A DNA stretch of 49,563 nucleotides, from positions 1 through 49,563 of the forward strand of contig JAAEPW010000647.1 of NCBI GenBank assembly GCA_024232355.1, given 5' to 3'. The position numbers and the translations under genes were made by a program. Positions 18,057 through 26,496 of the stretch are shown here, one piece after another; position 1 is the stretch's first letter, and each line of letters begins with the position of its first letter. The notes beneath the pieces are model-generated. The model was given only the letters and a program-made list of their open reading frames with translations, was not told the origin of the DNA and did not search any database. The stretch is from Chloroflexota bacterium (GTDB lineage: Bacteria > Chloroflexota > Anaerolineae > B4-G1).

Positions 18057-19247
18057 CTAGTCGTTTATCGCTTCTGGCAATTTCTCCAGGATTTTCTGCA
18101 CGTTGGGCCGGTCGGTGGCATTCTGGCCAATATGGCTCCACGTGATACGACCATCTGTGTCGATAATGAACACGGATGGAGCAGCAAGTCTATCGCCCAG
18201 CAGATTGTACACGTCAAAAGCCTCGGCGGTTTGATGGTCAGCGTCGGACAACATGGGGTAAGCCGCATGCACGGTCTGACGTGCTCCATCGACCGATGAG
18301 AGGGAGGCAACGGCTAGCGCGACAACCTCGGCTCCAGCGTTCTGAAACGATCCATAATTTCTTTGCAACTCGACGAGTTGCGTACGGTCAGGCCCTCAGC
18401 CACATTTCTGGAAAAAGATCAGTACCACCGGGCCCTGCGCCAACTGATCCGATAGTGTAAACGTGTCACCTCCAGCCCGATCGAGGGTAAAATCAGGAGC
18501 ACTTTCAGGCTGCGCTTGATCAGCAGATGGAAGAGGAGAGGGGGTCGGCACAGTGACAGATGTGGCAGTTGCAAGCACGGGAGTAGGAGTAGAGACCGGC
18601 GAAGTATCTGGCTGCGCAAGCGGTGACTGTAACGGAGATTGGGCAACCGCCATTGGCACCTCTGCGCCTTCAAATGCCGGTTCGATCACGATTTCCGCGT
18701 TTGCCCGCTGCTCTTCCAACCAGGTTTCCGGTTCATATCCCTGGCTCTGTAACGCCTCCAGGCTCTCTTGGACTACCAATAGTCGCCCGATCGCGCGCAC
18801 GAGGTCTGCGCGAATCAGCCCTGCATCCTTCAGCGCCGTTACCACGGTCTCGTCGTTCACCCCCCAAGCGTCCTCCATCATGGCGATTCGTTCTTCGATC
18901 TGCTCAGTTGTCGCCGCTTGCTCTGAGGGAAACGCATTCACCACTAACTCCTCGTTGACCAATCGCTGTAGGGTTTCATCGGACGTGGGGATAGGCTGTT
19001 CGGCAAGCCCGCTCAACACTTGGTCGAGCAAAACTGATTTGAACCAGACAGAGTATCGGATCGGCTGACCGTTGACGCTGGCAACAACTGGATTTTCGTC
19101 CAATTCAACAGGGCTTGTTGGCGCAACCATTGGAGTAAGAGTCGATGGCTCACGCCCCAGGAACACCAGCAACAACGCCAACCCAAGCACCGCTACAATG
19201 CCAATGCCAAAAGCGATCCAGAGACGTGGGGTGGTTTCTTGATTCAT
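18057..19247 (-). CDS. Predicted selenoprotein: membrane-anchored SurA-like / peroxiredoxin fusion (in-frame TGA as Sec284)
   Basis: Read through one TGA, this is a continuous 396-residue frame. It has a membrane anchor (about residues 9-30), then a SurA_N-like helical chaperone region (about 50-195, beginning VVASVNGQPI) without a PPIase domain. A Ser/Thr/Pro-rich spacer (about 200-245) leads to a thioredoxin-fold AhpC/TSA domain (about 250-396) that should face the extracytoplasmic side. The TGA (18398-18396) is codon 284 in the context FFQKCG-TGA-GPDRTQL. Aligned with the family pattern FFRGxWCPxCRxQL, the TGA falls on the peroxidatic Cys, and the usual second Cys is Asp. The domain continues undamaged after the TGA (AAYPMLSD, VFIIDTDGRITW). 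A matching hairpin, a near-consensus promoter and an AAGGAGG Shine-Dalgarno (7-base spacing) argue against decay. The alternative is a nonsense mutation or a sequencing error in a Cys codon. The rest of the operon may be the methyltransferase and lipid genes downstream. Confidence 0.82.
18365..18381 (-). promoter_or_regulatory. Predicted bacterial SECIS element
   Basis: Fourteen bases after the TGA, the minus strand reads GCAACTC-GTC-GAGTTGC: a perfect 7-bp stem with a 3-base loop GUC. The apical loop starts 21 bases from the TGA and has G as its first base. This fits the published bacterial SECIS model: a short upper stem, a G in the first two loop positions, and a loop about 16-37 bases from UGA, as recognised by SelB. 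The hairpin lies inside the coding frame, as in other bacterial selenoprotein genes. Confidence 0.75.
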
Positions 19248-19280
19248 ACAAATACCTCCTTGGAGATGAGAACAAGGCTT

Positions 19281-19308
19281 ATCATACTTGTCTTTGCCAA
19301 CTTGTCAA
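19281..19308 (-). promoter_or_regulatory. Promoter of the selenoprotein gene
   Basis: Minus strand: TTGACA (19308-19303), 16-base spacer, TATGAT (19286-19281). A leader of about 25-30 bases leads to AAGGAGG (19261-19255) and the ATG at 19247. It is a near-consensus sigma-70 promoter placed back to back with the promoter of the LCP gene (-35 at 19331). Confidence 0.75.
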
Positions 19309-19330
19309 CCAGTCACTTGCTCTGGCAGAT

Positions 19331-19359
19331 TTGCACAATAGCCGCGACGGGGTTAGAAT
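19331..19359 (+). promoter_or_regulatory. Promoter of the LCP-family gene
   Basis: TTGCAC (19331-19336), 17-base spacer, TAGAAT (19354-19359). The predicted start is close to 19366, which is just before the ATG of the short upstream frame at 19367. The -35 box and spacing match the promoter of the aldehyde oxidoreductase gene (21299-21327). Confidence 0.65.
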
Positions 19360-19366
19360 GGGAGGT

Positions 19367-19405
19367 ATGAATAATACAATCTGGTGCGAGTTAAAGTCAA
19401 AATGA
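19367..19405 (+). CDS. Possible 12-codon leader peptide coupled to the LCP gene
   Basis: The frame MNNTIWCELKSK starts at 19367, about where transcription should begin, so it would be read from a nearly leaderless message. Its stop overlaps the LCP start as ATGA (19402-19405). The LCP gene itself has no good Shine-Dalgarno, so translation may depend on this upstream frame. This is an inference from spacing; conservation is unknown. Confidence 0.35.
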   Translation: MNNTIWCELKSK

Positions 19406-20958
19406 CACGTATCAAATGGATGGTTCCACTGATTCTAATACTTGTGGTCTTGGGGATCTTTGGGGGCGCACTGCTGGCCAACGGCGACCCTATGACTGTT
19501 TTGAAACTACCCACATTGGTTCCTACGATCCCACTTCCCACAACACTACCACCATCAGCCACGTTCACAATTGAACCAACACTGTCCCCTCCCACACATA
19601 CACCAAATCCTCCTACCTCCACGCCAACCTTCCCCCCCACGGCTACAAGCACATCCAGACCTACCGCCACTTTTGTTCCTACCACAATTCCTGTTCCCAC
19701 CATGACCCCCACAACCATGCCTACCAACACCCCCATCCCAACTCCCGTGGCGACACCCTTCCTAATCCCCCAACCGCCAGTGGATGCAACAGCCACTCTG
19801 ACCGGCGCGCTTCCCATTCCTACACACGTACCTCCGGTCGAAACAGCTCCCAACACCATCAACATCGCTGTATTGGGCAGCGACCGTCGTCCTGATTGGG
19901 CACACTGGCGCACTGATGTCATTCAGATCGTATCCATTCAGCCAATGGTACCAGCAGTAACAGTGCTTTCGATTCCCCGCGATCTCTACGTCTATCACCC
20001 TGGGCTTTTGATGTCGCGCATCAACACGGCCGACATGTATGGAGAAATGTACGGTTACAAAGGTGGAGGGTTTGGTCTATTCCAGGATACAGTGCTTTAC
20101 AATTTAGGTATCACAGTAGATCATTACGTGCGCACCGACTTTGACGGCCTGATCGGTATTGTGGATGCACTAGGCGGATTGGAGATCCCAGTCCATTGCC
20201 AACTGTACGATCATTGGCCTTATCCCGATGAGAACGGAGAATATCCGGTCAAAACACTAGAGCCAGGCATGTACAATATGGACGGGGAAACATCGCTCTG
20301 GTACGCTCGCTCGCGCAAGACCAGCAGTGTCTTTGCCCGCGAACGCCGCCAACAGCAAGTGCTACAGGCAATTTGGCGCAAATCGCGCACCATTGACACG
20401 CTTGGCCAATTCCCCGAACTGTGGAGCCAATTCAGAGACATGGTCGTAACCGATATGGAATTCAACGACGTGGCAATGCTGATCGGAGTTGCGGCCCGGC
20501 TCGACGAACAGAACGTGCGATTTCGCAATATCGGCTACCAGCAAGTCATTCCCTGGACAACACCCCAAGGCGGCTTTGTCTTTTTACCAAACTGGGAGGA
20601 GATTGAGCCAATGCTTAACGAGGCTCTAGGGCCAGTGCCGGAGGGCCGGCTGTGGCGAAAACTTCAGATGGTAGAAGTATGGAACGGTACAGGGCACACC
20701 GTTTGGGACCAGATGGCAGCCGACCGGCTCTTCCGTGAGGGTTTTGGTGTGGTCATCGGCCAGCCCGACCGACGAGATTATGCCCAGACGCAACTGATTG
20801 ATTATACGGTATCGGCCAAAGGAGGTGCCGTGCCATATTTACAATGGATGTTCAACATCGCAGCGGAAAACGTCATCGCGGCGCCTAACCCAGATGGCGG
20901 AGGAGTAGCATATCGTCTCATTATCGGCGCCGATTATCAGACCTGCCGCAGTCCATAA
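19402..20958 (+). CDS. LytR-CpsA-Psr (LCP) family cell-wall glycopolymer transferase
   Basis: LCP proteins transfer polyprenyl-linked glycopolymers to peptidoglycan outside the membrane. The 518-residue protein has an N-terminal membrane anchor (about 5-27). A long Pro/Thr-rich spacer (about 37-135) comes next. The LCP domain (about 150-330) shows INIAVLGSDRR, TDVIQIVSI, VLSIPRDLYVY, RINTADMYG and the Arg-rich WYARSRKTSS/ARERRQQQVL motifs that hold the lipid phosphate. A C-terminal LytR_C-like domain (about 425-480) begins QMVEVWNGTG. The ATG at 19402 is chosen for the ATGA overlap with the leader frame; GTG 19384 is an alternative. Its promoter faces away from the selenoprotein promoter. Confidence 0.92.
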   Translation: MTRIKWMVPLILILVVLGIFGGALLANGDPMTVLKLPTLVPTIPLPTTLPPSATFTIEPTLSPPTHTPNPPTSTPTFPPTATSTSRPTATFVPTTIPVPTMTPTTMPTNTPIPTPVATPFLIPQPPVDATATLTGALPIPTHVPPVETAPNTINIAVLGSDRRPDWAHWRTDVIQIVSIQPMVPAVTVLSIPRDLYVYHPGLLMSRINTADMYGEMYGYKGGGFGLFQDTVLYNLGITVDHYVRTDFDGLIGIVDALGGLEIPVHCQLYDHWPYPDENGEYPVKTLEPGMYNMDGETSLWYARSRKTSSVFARERRQQQVLQAIWRKSRTIDTLGQFPELWSQFRDMVVTDMEFNDVAMLIGVAARLDEQNVRFRNIGYQQVIPWTTPQGGFVFLPNWEEIEPMLNEALGPVPEGRLWRKLQMVEVWNGTGHTVWDQMAADRLFREGFGVVIGQPDRRDYAQTQLIDYTVSAKGGAVPYLQWMFNIAAENVIAAPNPDGGGVAYRLIIGADYQTCRSP

Positions 20959-21298
20959 AGAGATATAACAACAACACGTCCGTGACTCCTGCCAGCACGA
21001 AAATCCTGACGTTGTTTTCTTTATCAGTGCTCCATACTGGCCCATCAATCCGTTGACCGCGTTCAAGAACCCTGATGCAGCCTCGCCATCATAGCAGTTT
21101 GGTCTTTGACGCAACATCGGCATCTAAACACAGCAGGCCTTGACCCAACAACTCCACACCCGATTGGTTTGACATACTGCTAGACCAGTTGGCATTCTTG
21201 ACAAATGACCAACAACAAACGTCTCTTCCCCCCCTCATACTATTCCAAATTGCTCAGCGCATCTGACTACTTGCCTGCGTCCAGACACGCAATCCATA
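20959..21298. other. Gene-free stretch between LCP and aldehyde oxidoreductase genes
   Basis: About 340 bases with no supported gene on either strand. A short minus-strand open frame crosses into the LCP gene but has no family resemblance and no ribosome binding site. I saw no strong terminator hairpin. The right edge runs into the promoter at 21299. Confidence 0.5.
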
Positions 21299-21327
21299 TT
21301 GCACAAGCGACCAAGTTGTGCTACACT
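21299..21327 (+). promoter_or_regulatory. Promoter of the aldehyde oxidoreductase operon
   Basis: TTGCAC (21299-21304), 17-base spacer, TACACT (21322-21327). The predicted start is near 21334. The leader of about 28 bases ends in GGGGGAGG just before the ATG at 21362. No operator-like palindrome was noticed around it. Confidence 0.65.
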
Positions 21328-21361
21328 TGCATTCTCATCCAAATCACAAGGGGGAGGTTCT

Positions 21362-23341
21362 ATGATCAACGGTTTTTTCGGCAAAATACTGCTGGTGGAT
21401 CTGTCGCAGGGAACAGTCGAGAAAGAGTCGTTGGATCCAACCATCTACCGGGCTTATTTGGGTGGATACGGATTGGGCATCCAGGTGCTTTACGAACGGA
21501 TGCCCCCTGGCGCGGATCCCTTGGGCGAGGAGAACATCCTTGGCTTTACCCCTGGATTACTCACCGGAACAGGCGTACCCTTTAGCGGACGCTTTATGGT
21601 CGTGGGAAAATCCCCCCTCACTGGCGGTTGGGGTGACGCCAACTGCGGCGGTCACTTTGGCCCAACATTGCGGGCCACCGGTTTTGACGGCGTGTTCGTC
21701 CGCGGTATCTCAACTGAACCTGTCTATCTGTTCATTGACAAAAAGGAAAACCGAATAGAACTGCGAGGCGCGCAGCACCTATGGGGCCTGGACTCGACCG
21801 AGACCGACCAGCAGATCAAAGAAGAACTAGGACGCGACGTTCGAGTGGTATGCATCGGCCCTGGAGGAGAAAAACTCTCCTTGGTCGCCGGAATCGTTAC
21901 CGACGGTGGACGGCTCGCTGCCCGGTCAGGACTGGGAGCCGTGATGGGGGCCAAGCGGCTCAAGGCAGTCGTGGTGCGAGGCAACCAACGGGTGCCGGTC
22001 CAGGACAAGGAAGCAATCTCTGGCCTGAACAAAGAATACCGTCAAATCTTTAGGGCCAAACCCTCTCCGATGTTCCGCTACCTCACCCGCATCACCCACT
22101 TGGTTCTCCCGATCATACGCCGGTTCGGCCTCAAGTTCCCGATGGACTCACCGCCGCCACTCGTCTATATCTACAAAGAGTACGGCACTTGCTCCGGCAC
22201 AGCCTTTTCTACCGAGATAGGCGACGCACCGGTCAAGAACTGGCAAGGATCAGGCGTACGCGATTTTCCTCTATCCCAAAGCGCCCTCATCAGTGATGAT
22301 GCCGTGATCCAACACCAAGTCAAAAACTATGGCTGCCAGCACTGTCCCCTGAGCTGTGGCGGTATTGTAAGCCTCAAGGGAAAACGGCACACAGTCAAAG
22401 AGACTCACAAGCCCGAATACGAGACACTGGCCGGTTTCGGATCGCTGCTGCTGAACGACGACCTGGAATCCATCATCGTGATGAACGATATATGTGACCG
22501 ATACGGCCTGGACACCATCTCGGTGGCAGCCATTGTGGCCTTTACTCTAGAATGCGTGGAAAAGGGCCTGCTCAGTCGAGATGAGGTCGATGGGCTGGAC
22601 CTGATATGGGGAAACGCCGACGCCATCATCGAGTTGGTGCACAAAATCGTCCGGCGGGAGGGGATCGGTGACCTCTTGGCCGACGGGGTGCAACGGGCCG
22701 CGGAGCGGATCAGGAAAGGGTCGGAAGCCTTTGCCATACACGTGGGCGGGCAGGAAATCGCGATGCACGACTCCCGGTTCGAGCCCATGATGGGCCTGGC
22801 CTACCAGGTCGATCCCACGCCAGGCCGGCACACCGTGGCCGACGGTGGCATCTACGAATTGCCATCATTGCGGGCAATCCTAGATTCGGAGAACCTGACC
22901 CCGCCGAAAAAGCACGAGTACGAGGGTAAGGGTACGCTTTTTGCGTGGGTGAACCGGTACATTCAAGTGGTGAACTGCGCGGGACTCTGCATGTTCTCGC
23001 TCGTTATGGGCCATCCACCAGTACGCGAGTGGATCAACGCGGCCACCGGATGGGACCTCAACCTGAAGGAACTGCTGCACATTGGCCACCGCATCCAGGT
23101 GCTACGATACGCTTTTAACCTGCGAGAGGGTATCCGGCCGAGGGATTTTGCTCTCCCTGCACGTGTCACCGGCAACCCGCCATTGAAGGAAGGCCCTCTG
23201 AAAGGAATCACCTTGGATATGGAGACCATGATAAAGGACTTTGATCAAGCGATGGGGTATAACGAAACAACCGGGATTCCTACTGAGGATTTATTGGAAT
23301 CGCTTGATCTGCACCAAGTGATCAAAGACTTGAGAGAGTAA
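21362..23341 (+). CDS. Tungsten-type aldehyde:ferredoxin oxidoreductase
   Basis: AOR-family enzymes oxidise aldehydes to acids with ferredoxin, using a tungsto-bispterin and a [4Fe-4S] cluster. The 659-residue protein has the N-terminal family pattern GFFGKILLVDLS, AYLGGYGLGI and the pterin region TGVPFSGRFMV with SPLTGGWGDANCGGHFG. Cluster ligands are C325, C328 and C332 (CQHCPLSC), with the fourth late in NCAGLCMF (C543). The start follows a GGGGGAGG Shine-Dalgarno. The next gene begins 3 bases after the stop. With a sugar kinase-aldolase fusion and transporter downstream, the likely substrate is a short aldehyde released by the aldolase, such as lactaldehyde or glycolaldehyde; that is inference. 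Cytoplasmic. It also implies tungsten and pterin cofactor supply elsewhere in the genome. Confidence 0.93.
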   Translation: MINGFFGKILLVDLSQGTVEKESLDPTIYRAYLGGYGLGIQVLYERMPPGADPLGEENILGFTPGLLTGTGVPFSGRFMVVGKSPLTGGWGDANCGGHFGPTLRATGFDGVFVRGISTEPVYLFIDKKENRIELRGAQHLWGLDSTETDQQIKEELGRDVRVVCIGPGGEKLSLVAGIVTDGGRLAARSGLGAVMGAKRLKAVVVRGNQRVPVQDKEAISGLNKEYRQIFRAKPSPMFRYLTRITHLVLPIIRRFGLKFPMDSPPPLVYIYKEYGTCSGTAFSTEIGDAPVKNWQGSGVRDFPLSQSALISDDAVIQHQVKNYGCQHCPLSCGGIVSLKGKRHTVKETHKPEYETLAGFGSLLLNDDLESIIVMNDICDRYGLDTISVAAIVAFTLECVEKGLLSRDEVDGLDLIWGNADAIIELVHKIVRREGIGDLLADGVQRAAERIRKGSEAFAIHVGGQEIAMHDSRFEPMMGLAYQVDPTPGRHTVADGGIYELPSLRAILDSENLTPPKKHEYEGKGTLFAWVNRYIQVVNCAGLCMFSLVMGHPPVREWINAATGWDLNLKELLHIGHRIQVLRYAFNLREGIRPRDFALPARVTGNPPLKEGPLKGITLDMETMIKDFDQAMGYNETTGIPTEDLLESLDLHQVIKDLRE

Positions 23342-23344
23342 ACT

Positions 23345-26300
23345 ATGAGCTCGAAATACTTGATGGGATTGGATGCCGGAGGCAGCGGTGGGCGTTGTCT
23401 GTTGGTCGAGGTCGAAAGCGGTCAGGTAGTGGTCGCTTCTCGCTCTTGGACGCACCGATCAGTTCCCGGTACCGGCGGCTGGGGATTCGATCTGGACCTG
23501 GGACAGTGCTGGGCCCTGCTGTCCGAAGCAGTGCACGAAGCGATGGAACAGATCGGCGCGACGCCCGATCAAGTGCTCGCCATCGCCGTTGCAAGTATGC
23601 GCCACACGGCCATCGTGCTCGACCGGGAGATCCGTCCAGTCTTGTCCACCCCCAACCGCGACGCCCGTGCCAGCGCCGAAGGAATGGGCTTGGCCGCCGA
23701 GTATGGCTCCGAGTTTCACCAACGCACAGGCCATTGGCCCAGCCCGATCTTTGCCGCTGCCCGGTTGCGTTGGCTGGCAGTCAACAACCCCGCAGGATTA
23801 GGGCGAGCGACCACCTTCCTCAGCCTCAGCGATTGGCTCAATTATAGAATGTGCGGCCGAATCGCTACTGAGGCATCTCAAGCAGGAGAGACATTGCTGT
23901 TCGACCTGGAAACCCGCGACTGGGCTTGGGACCTCATCGAATTGCTAGATTTGCCCAGACAGCTTTTCCCACCAATCCGACAGACCGGGAGCCATTTGGG
24001 TGATCTAAGCAAACGGGCCGCCAATGCCCTTGGTCTAAAGTCAGGCACACCAGTCGCCGTGGGTGGGGCCGACACTCAGTGCGGTCTACTCGGAGTGGGA
24101 TCTGTTGCGGCAGGTCAGATGGGGGCCATCGCCGGAACTAACACACCGGTGCAGCTCGTAGTGAACCAACCGCTGGTAGACCCTGATGCACGTATGTGGA
24201 CTAGCCATCACGTGATACCGAATTTGTGGGTGCTGGAAAGCAATGCAGGGACTGCGGGTGATGCCTTGGAATGGTGCGCCAGCGCGTTCTACCCGAACGT
24301 CTCCCAACCGTTGGCATGGCTCTCCGCTGAGGCAGCCCAGTCCGTACCGGGCGCTATCGGCATTCTCTCAAACGTCGGCGCCGACGTGATGAACGCCAGC
24401 CAAATGACCTTGCCCACTGAGAACCTGACAATGACGCATATAGCGGCTGCCCAAGACCCGAGCAAGCGGCGTCACCTGGCACGAGCCATCCTGGAAGGCA
24501 TGGCATACGCGCTGCGCGCAAACGCCGAACAAATCCTCTCTGTGGCCGAAAAAAAACAACCGTCACTCGGTCTGGCGGGCGGTATGGCCCATAGTTCCCT
24601 ATGGACGCAGATCGTTAGCAACGTATTGAATGTTCCCGTAGACATACCGGTAACGACGGAGGCCACGGCCTTGGGCGCAGCCATCTGTGCGGGTGTGGGC
24701 GCTGGTGTCTTTCGCAATCTGTCCGAGGGAGCCGAAACCCTGGCCCGCATTGCCCAGCAGCATGAACCAGACCCCCATCAGGCGCAGACCTACCAGGGGC
24801 TATACGCAAGTTGGACACAATTGCGAGAAACCCGCGCCACGGCCGATGATCCGTTGCTGGTCATGCCCAACATCATCACCACCCCACACGCCAACGGCAA
24901 CACCGTTAAAGTGGGCGCTCCCCAGGAGCACGTCACCGCTGATGCTGCACAACAACTGATACACGGTGAAGAACCCCATCACAGCCTCAACCCGGAAGCA
25001 ACGCTCAAGCTCCGCGGGTCAGAGCCTCGCGAGTCACCCTCTCCCGAGGCTCTGACCAAGTTGGGCAAAGAAGAGGTATCTGCCATAAGCAATTTAGAAT
25101 TAAAAGAGATGAAAGAACTGAAACAAACACCATCCACAACCCCAGAAGCACAATTAGAAAGAACCGTCGGCAAGGGATTATCCAGGCTGCGCAGTCTAAG
25201 AGATCGCCTGAGCCGCAAACCCGCGTCAGCCGCCGAACCGCCCGCCAACCCGCCTACTGGTGGATCGACGAAAGCACAAATGGAGCGTGTATTGCGGGCC
25301 TTTGTGACCCACGCGGCCAACGATCCGGCACTGCAAGACTTTAGCACCGGCCAAAAAGTGACGATGCACTATGTGGTGAGCGACCTGGGAATCGAATTCT
25401 ACACGAGCTTTCACGATGGTCAGGTTGCGGGTGACATGGGCGCACCACCCGTCCCGGCCCAAGTACGCCTCAAGATGAAAGCGAACGTGCTGGATGACAT
25501 GTTCACTGGTCGGATCAACGCCACCCGCGCCGTGATGACGGGCAAGATCTCCTTCAGTGGCGATACACGGTTGGCAATGGAGATGCAGCGCATCCAGAAG
25601 GATCTGAACCGACTCTACACCCTAGCACGAAAAAAAGTCGGCGCTGGTGATCTGGACCTGACGCCAGCGCTAGAGACAACGCCACCGCCTACACCAGCAG
25701 CAACGACGGCAGCATCGGCCATTCCCTCGCCCTCGAACGGGCTCCGAGAGCAAATGGTAAAAATCGTGACCGCACTATACACCACCGGCCTCATCACTGC
25801 CACCGGCGGCAACGTCAGTGCCAGAATCCCCGGCACTGACCACGTCTTGATCACCCCTAGCCAACTTTTCAAGGGGGATCTGCGCCCCGGCGTTTTGGTT
25901 CGCATCGACATGAAAGGCAAAGCACTGGACCCCGATGCGCTATCGCCGTCCAGCGAGTGGCCGATGCACAACACCATCTACCAGGCCCGGCCAGACGTAG
26001 AGGCCATCATTCACACCCACGCGCCCCAAGTGACCATCCTGGGACTTGCCGACCTGCCCTTTACTCCCATTTCCACCGAGGCCGCATTCCTGGGCGACCT
26101 GCCCCGGATACCGTTCATCATGCCCGGCACCAATGAGCTGGCCCAGGCCGTGATGGAGGCATTGGGAGATGGAGTGGCAGTACTGATGCAAAATCACGGC
26201 CTGACTGTAGCGGGCAGCAGTCTGCGCCGGGCCGCCATCCTGTCCGAGATTATTGAGCGGACGTCCGAAGTCATCCTAGGATGCTACGCTGTGGGCAAAG

Positions 26301-26365
26301 AGCCCCCCACTCTACCTGAGAGCGCGGTTGCAGTGCTGCGGGAGATGGGTAAGATGATGGCATAG
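23345..26365 (+). CDS. Triple fusion: FGGY sugar kinase - SCP2-like domain - class II aldolase
   Basis: A 1006-residue protein carrying two consecutive enzymes of ketose breakdown. Residues 1-500 are an FGGY kinase: MGLDAGGSGGRCLLVE at the start, GGADTQCGLLG in the hinge, and the LAGGMAHSSLWTQIVSN adenosine motif. Residues 500-640 are a low-complexity, charged linker. Residues 642-765 resemble an SCP2 sterol-carrier domain (KVTMHYVVSDLGIEFYTSF ... TRAVMTGKISFSGD). Residues 797-1000 are a class II (zinc) aldolase: phosphate-binding TGGNVSARI, the Glu in SSEWPMHN, zinc ligands in IIHTHAP and the MQNHGL His. The frame is continuous, with no stop or frameshift. Kinase plus aldolase would convert a ketose such as rhamnulose, fuculose or ribulose into DHAP and a small aldehyde. 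It begins 3 bases after the AOR gene. Confidence 0.9.
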   Translation: MSSKYLMGLDAGGSGGRCLLVEVESGQVVVASRSWTHRSVPGTGGWGFDLDLGQCWALLSEAVHEAMEQIGATPDQVLAIAVASMRHTAIVLDREIRPVLSTPNRDARASAEGMGLAAEYGSEFHQRTGHWPSPIFAAARLRWLAVNNPAGLGRATTFLSLSDWLNYRMCGRIATEASQAGETLLFDLETRDWAWDLIELLDLPRQLFPPIRQTGSHLGDLSKRAANALGLKSGTPVAVGGADTQCGLLGVGSVAAGQMGAIAGTNTPVQLVVNQPLVDPDARMWTSHHVIPNLWVLESNAGTAGDALEWCASAFYPNVSQPLAWLSAEAAQSVPGAIGILSNVGADVMNASQMTLPTENLTMTHIAAAQDPSKRRHLARAILEGMAYALRANAEQILSVAEKKQPSLGLAGGMAHSSLWTQIVSNVLNVPVDIPVTTEATALGAAICAGVGAGVFRNLSEGAETLARIAQQHEPDPHQAQTYQGLYASWTQLRETRATADDPLLVMPNIITTPHANGNTVKVGAPQEHVTADAAQQLIHGEEPHHSLNPEATLKLRGSEPRESPSPEALTKLGKEEVSAISNLELKEMKELKQTPSTTPEAQLERTVGKGLSRLRSLRDRLSRKPASAAEPPANPPTGGSTKAQMERVLRAFVTHAANDPALQDFSTGQKVTMHYVVSDLGIEFYTSFHDGQVAGDMGAPPVPAQVRLKMKANVLDDMFTGRINATRAVMTGKISFSGDTRLAMEMQRIQKDLNRLYTLARKKVGAGDLDLTPALETTPPPTPAATTAASAIPSPSNGLREQMVKIVTALYTTGLITATGGNVSARIPGTDHVLITPSQLFKGDLRPGVLVRIDMKGKALDPDALSPSSEWPMHNTIYQARPDVEAIIHTHAPQVTILGLADLPFTPISTEAAFLGDLPRIPFIMPGTNELAQAVMEALGDGVAVLMQNHGLTVAGSSLRRAAILSEIIERTSEVILGCYAVGKEPPTLPESAVAVLREMGKMMA

Positions 26366-26496
26366 CTCTCTTGAAAACGACAACATTTTTTCAGACGAGT
26401 CACGGCGTAAAAAGCGAAATGTCACCGTAACAAAATTGCAACTCGCACAAGGTGAGCAGTAGAGCATAAAAGTCCTAAATTTTCTTGGAGCTTGAT

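Noticed and set aside
18057..18368. Separate short gene for the C-terminal half of the peroxiredoxin
   Set aside because: The frame is continuous with the upstream frame except for the TGA. The thioredoxin fold would be split at its active site, and there is no ribosome binding site or sensible start near 18368.
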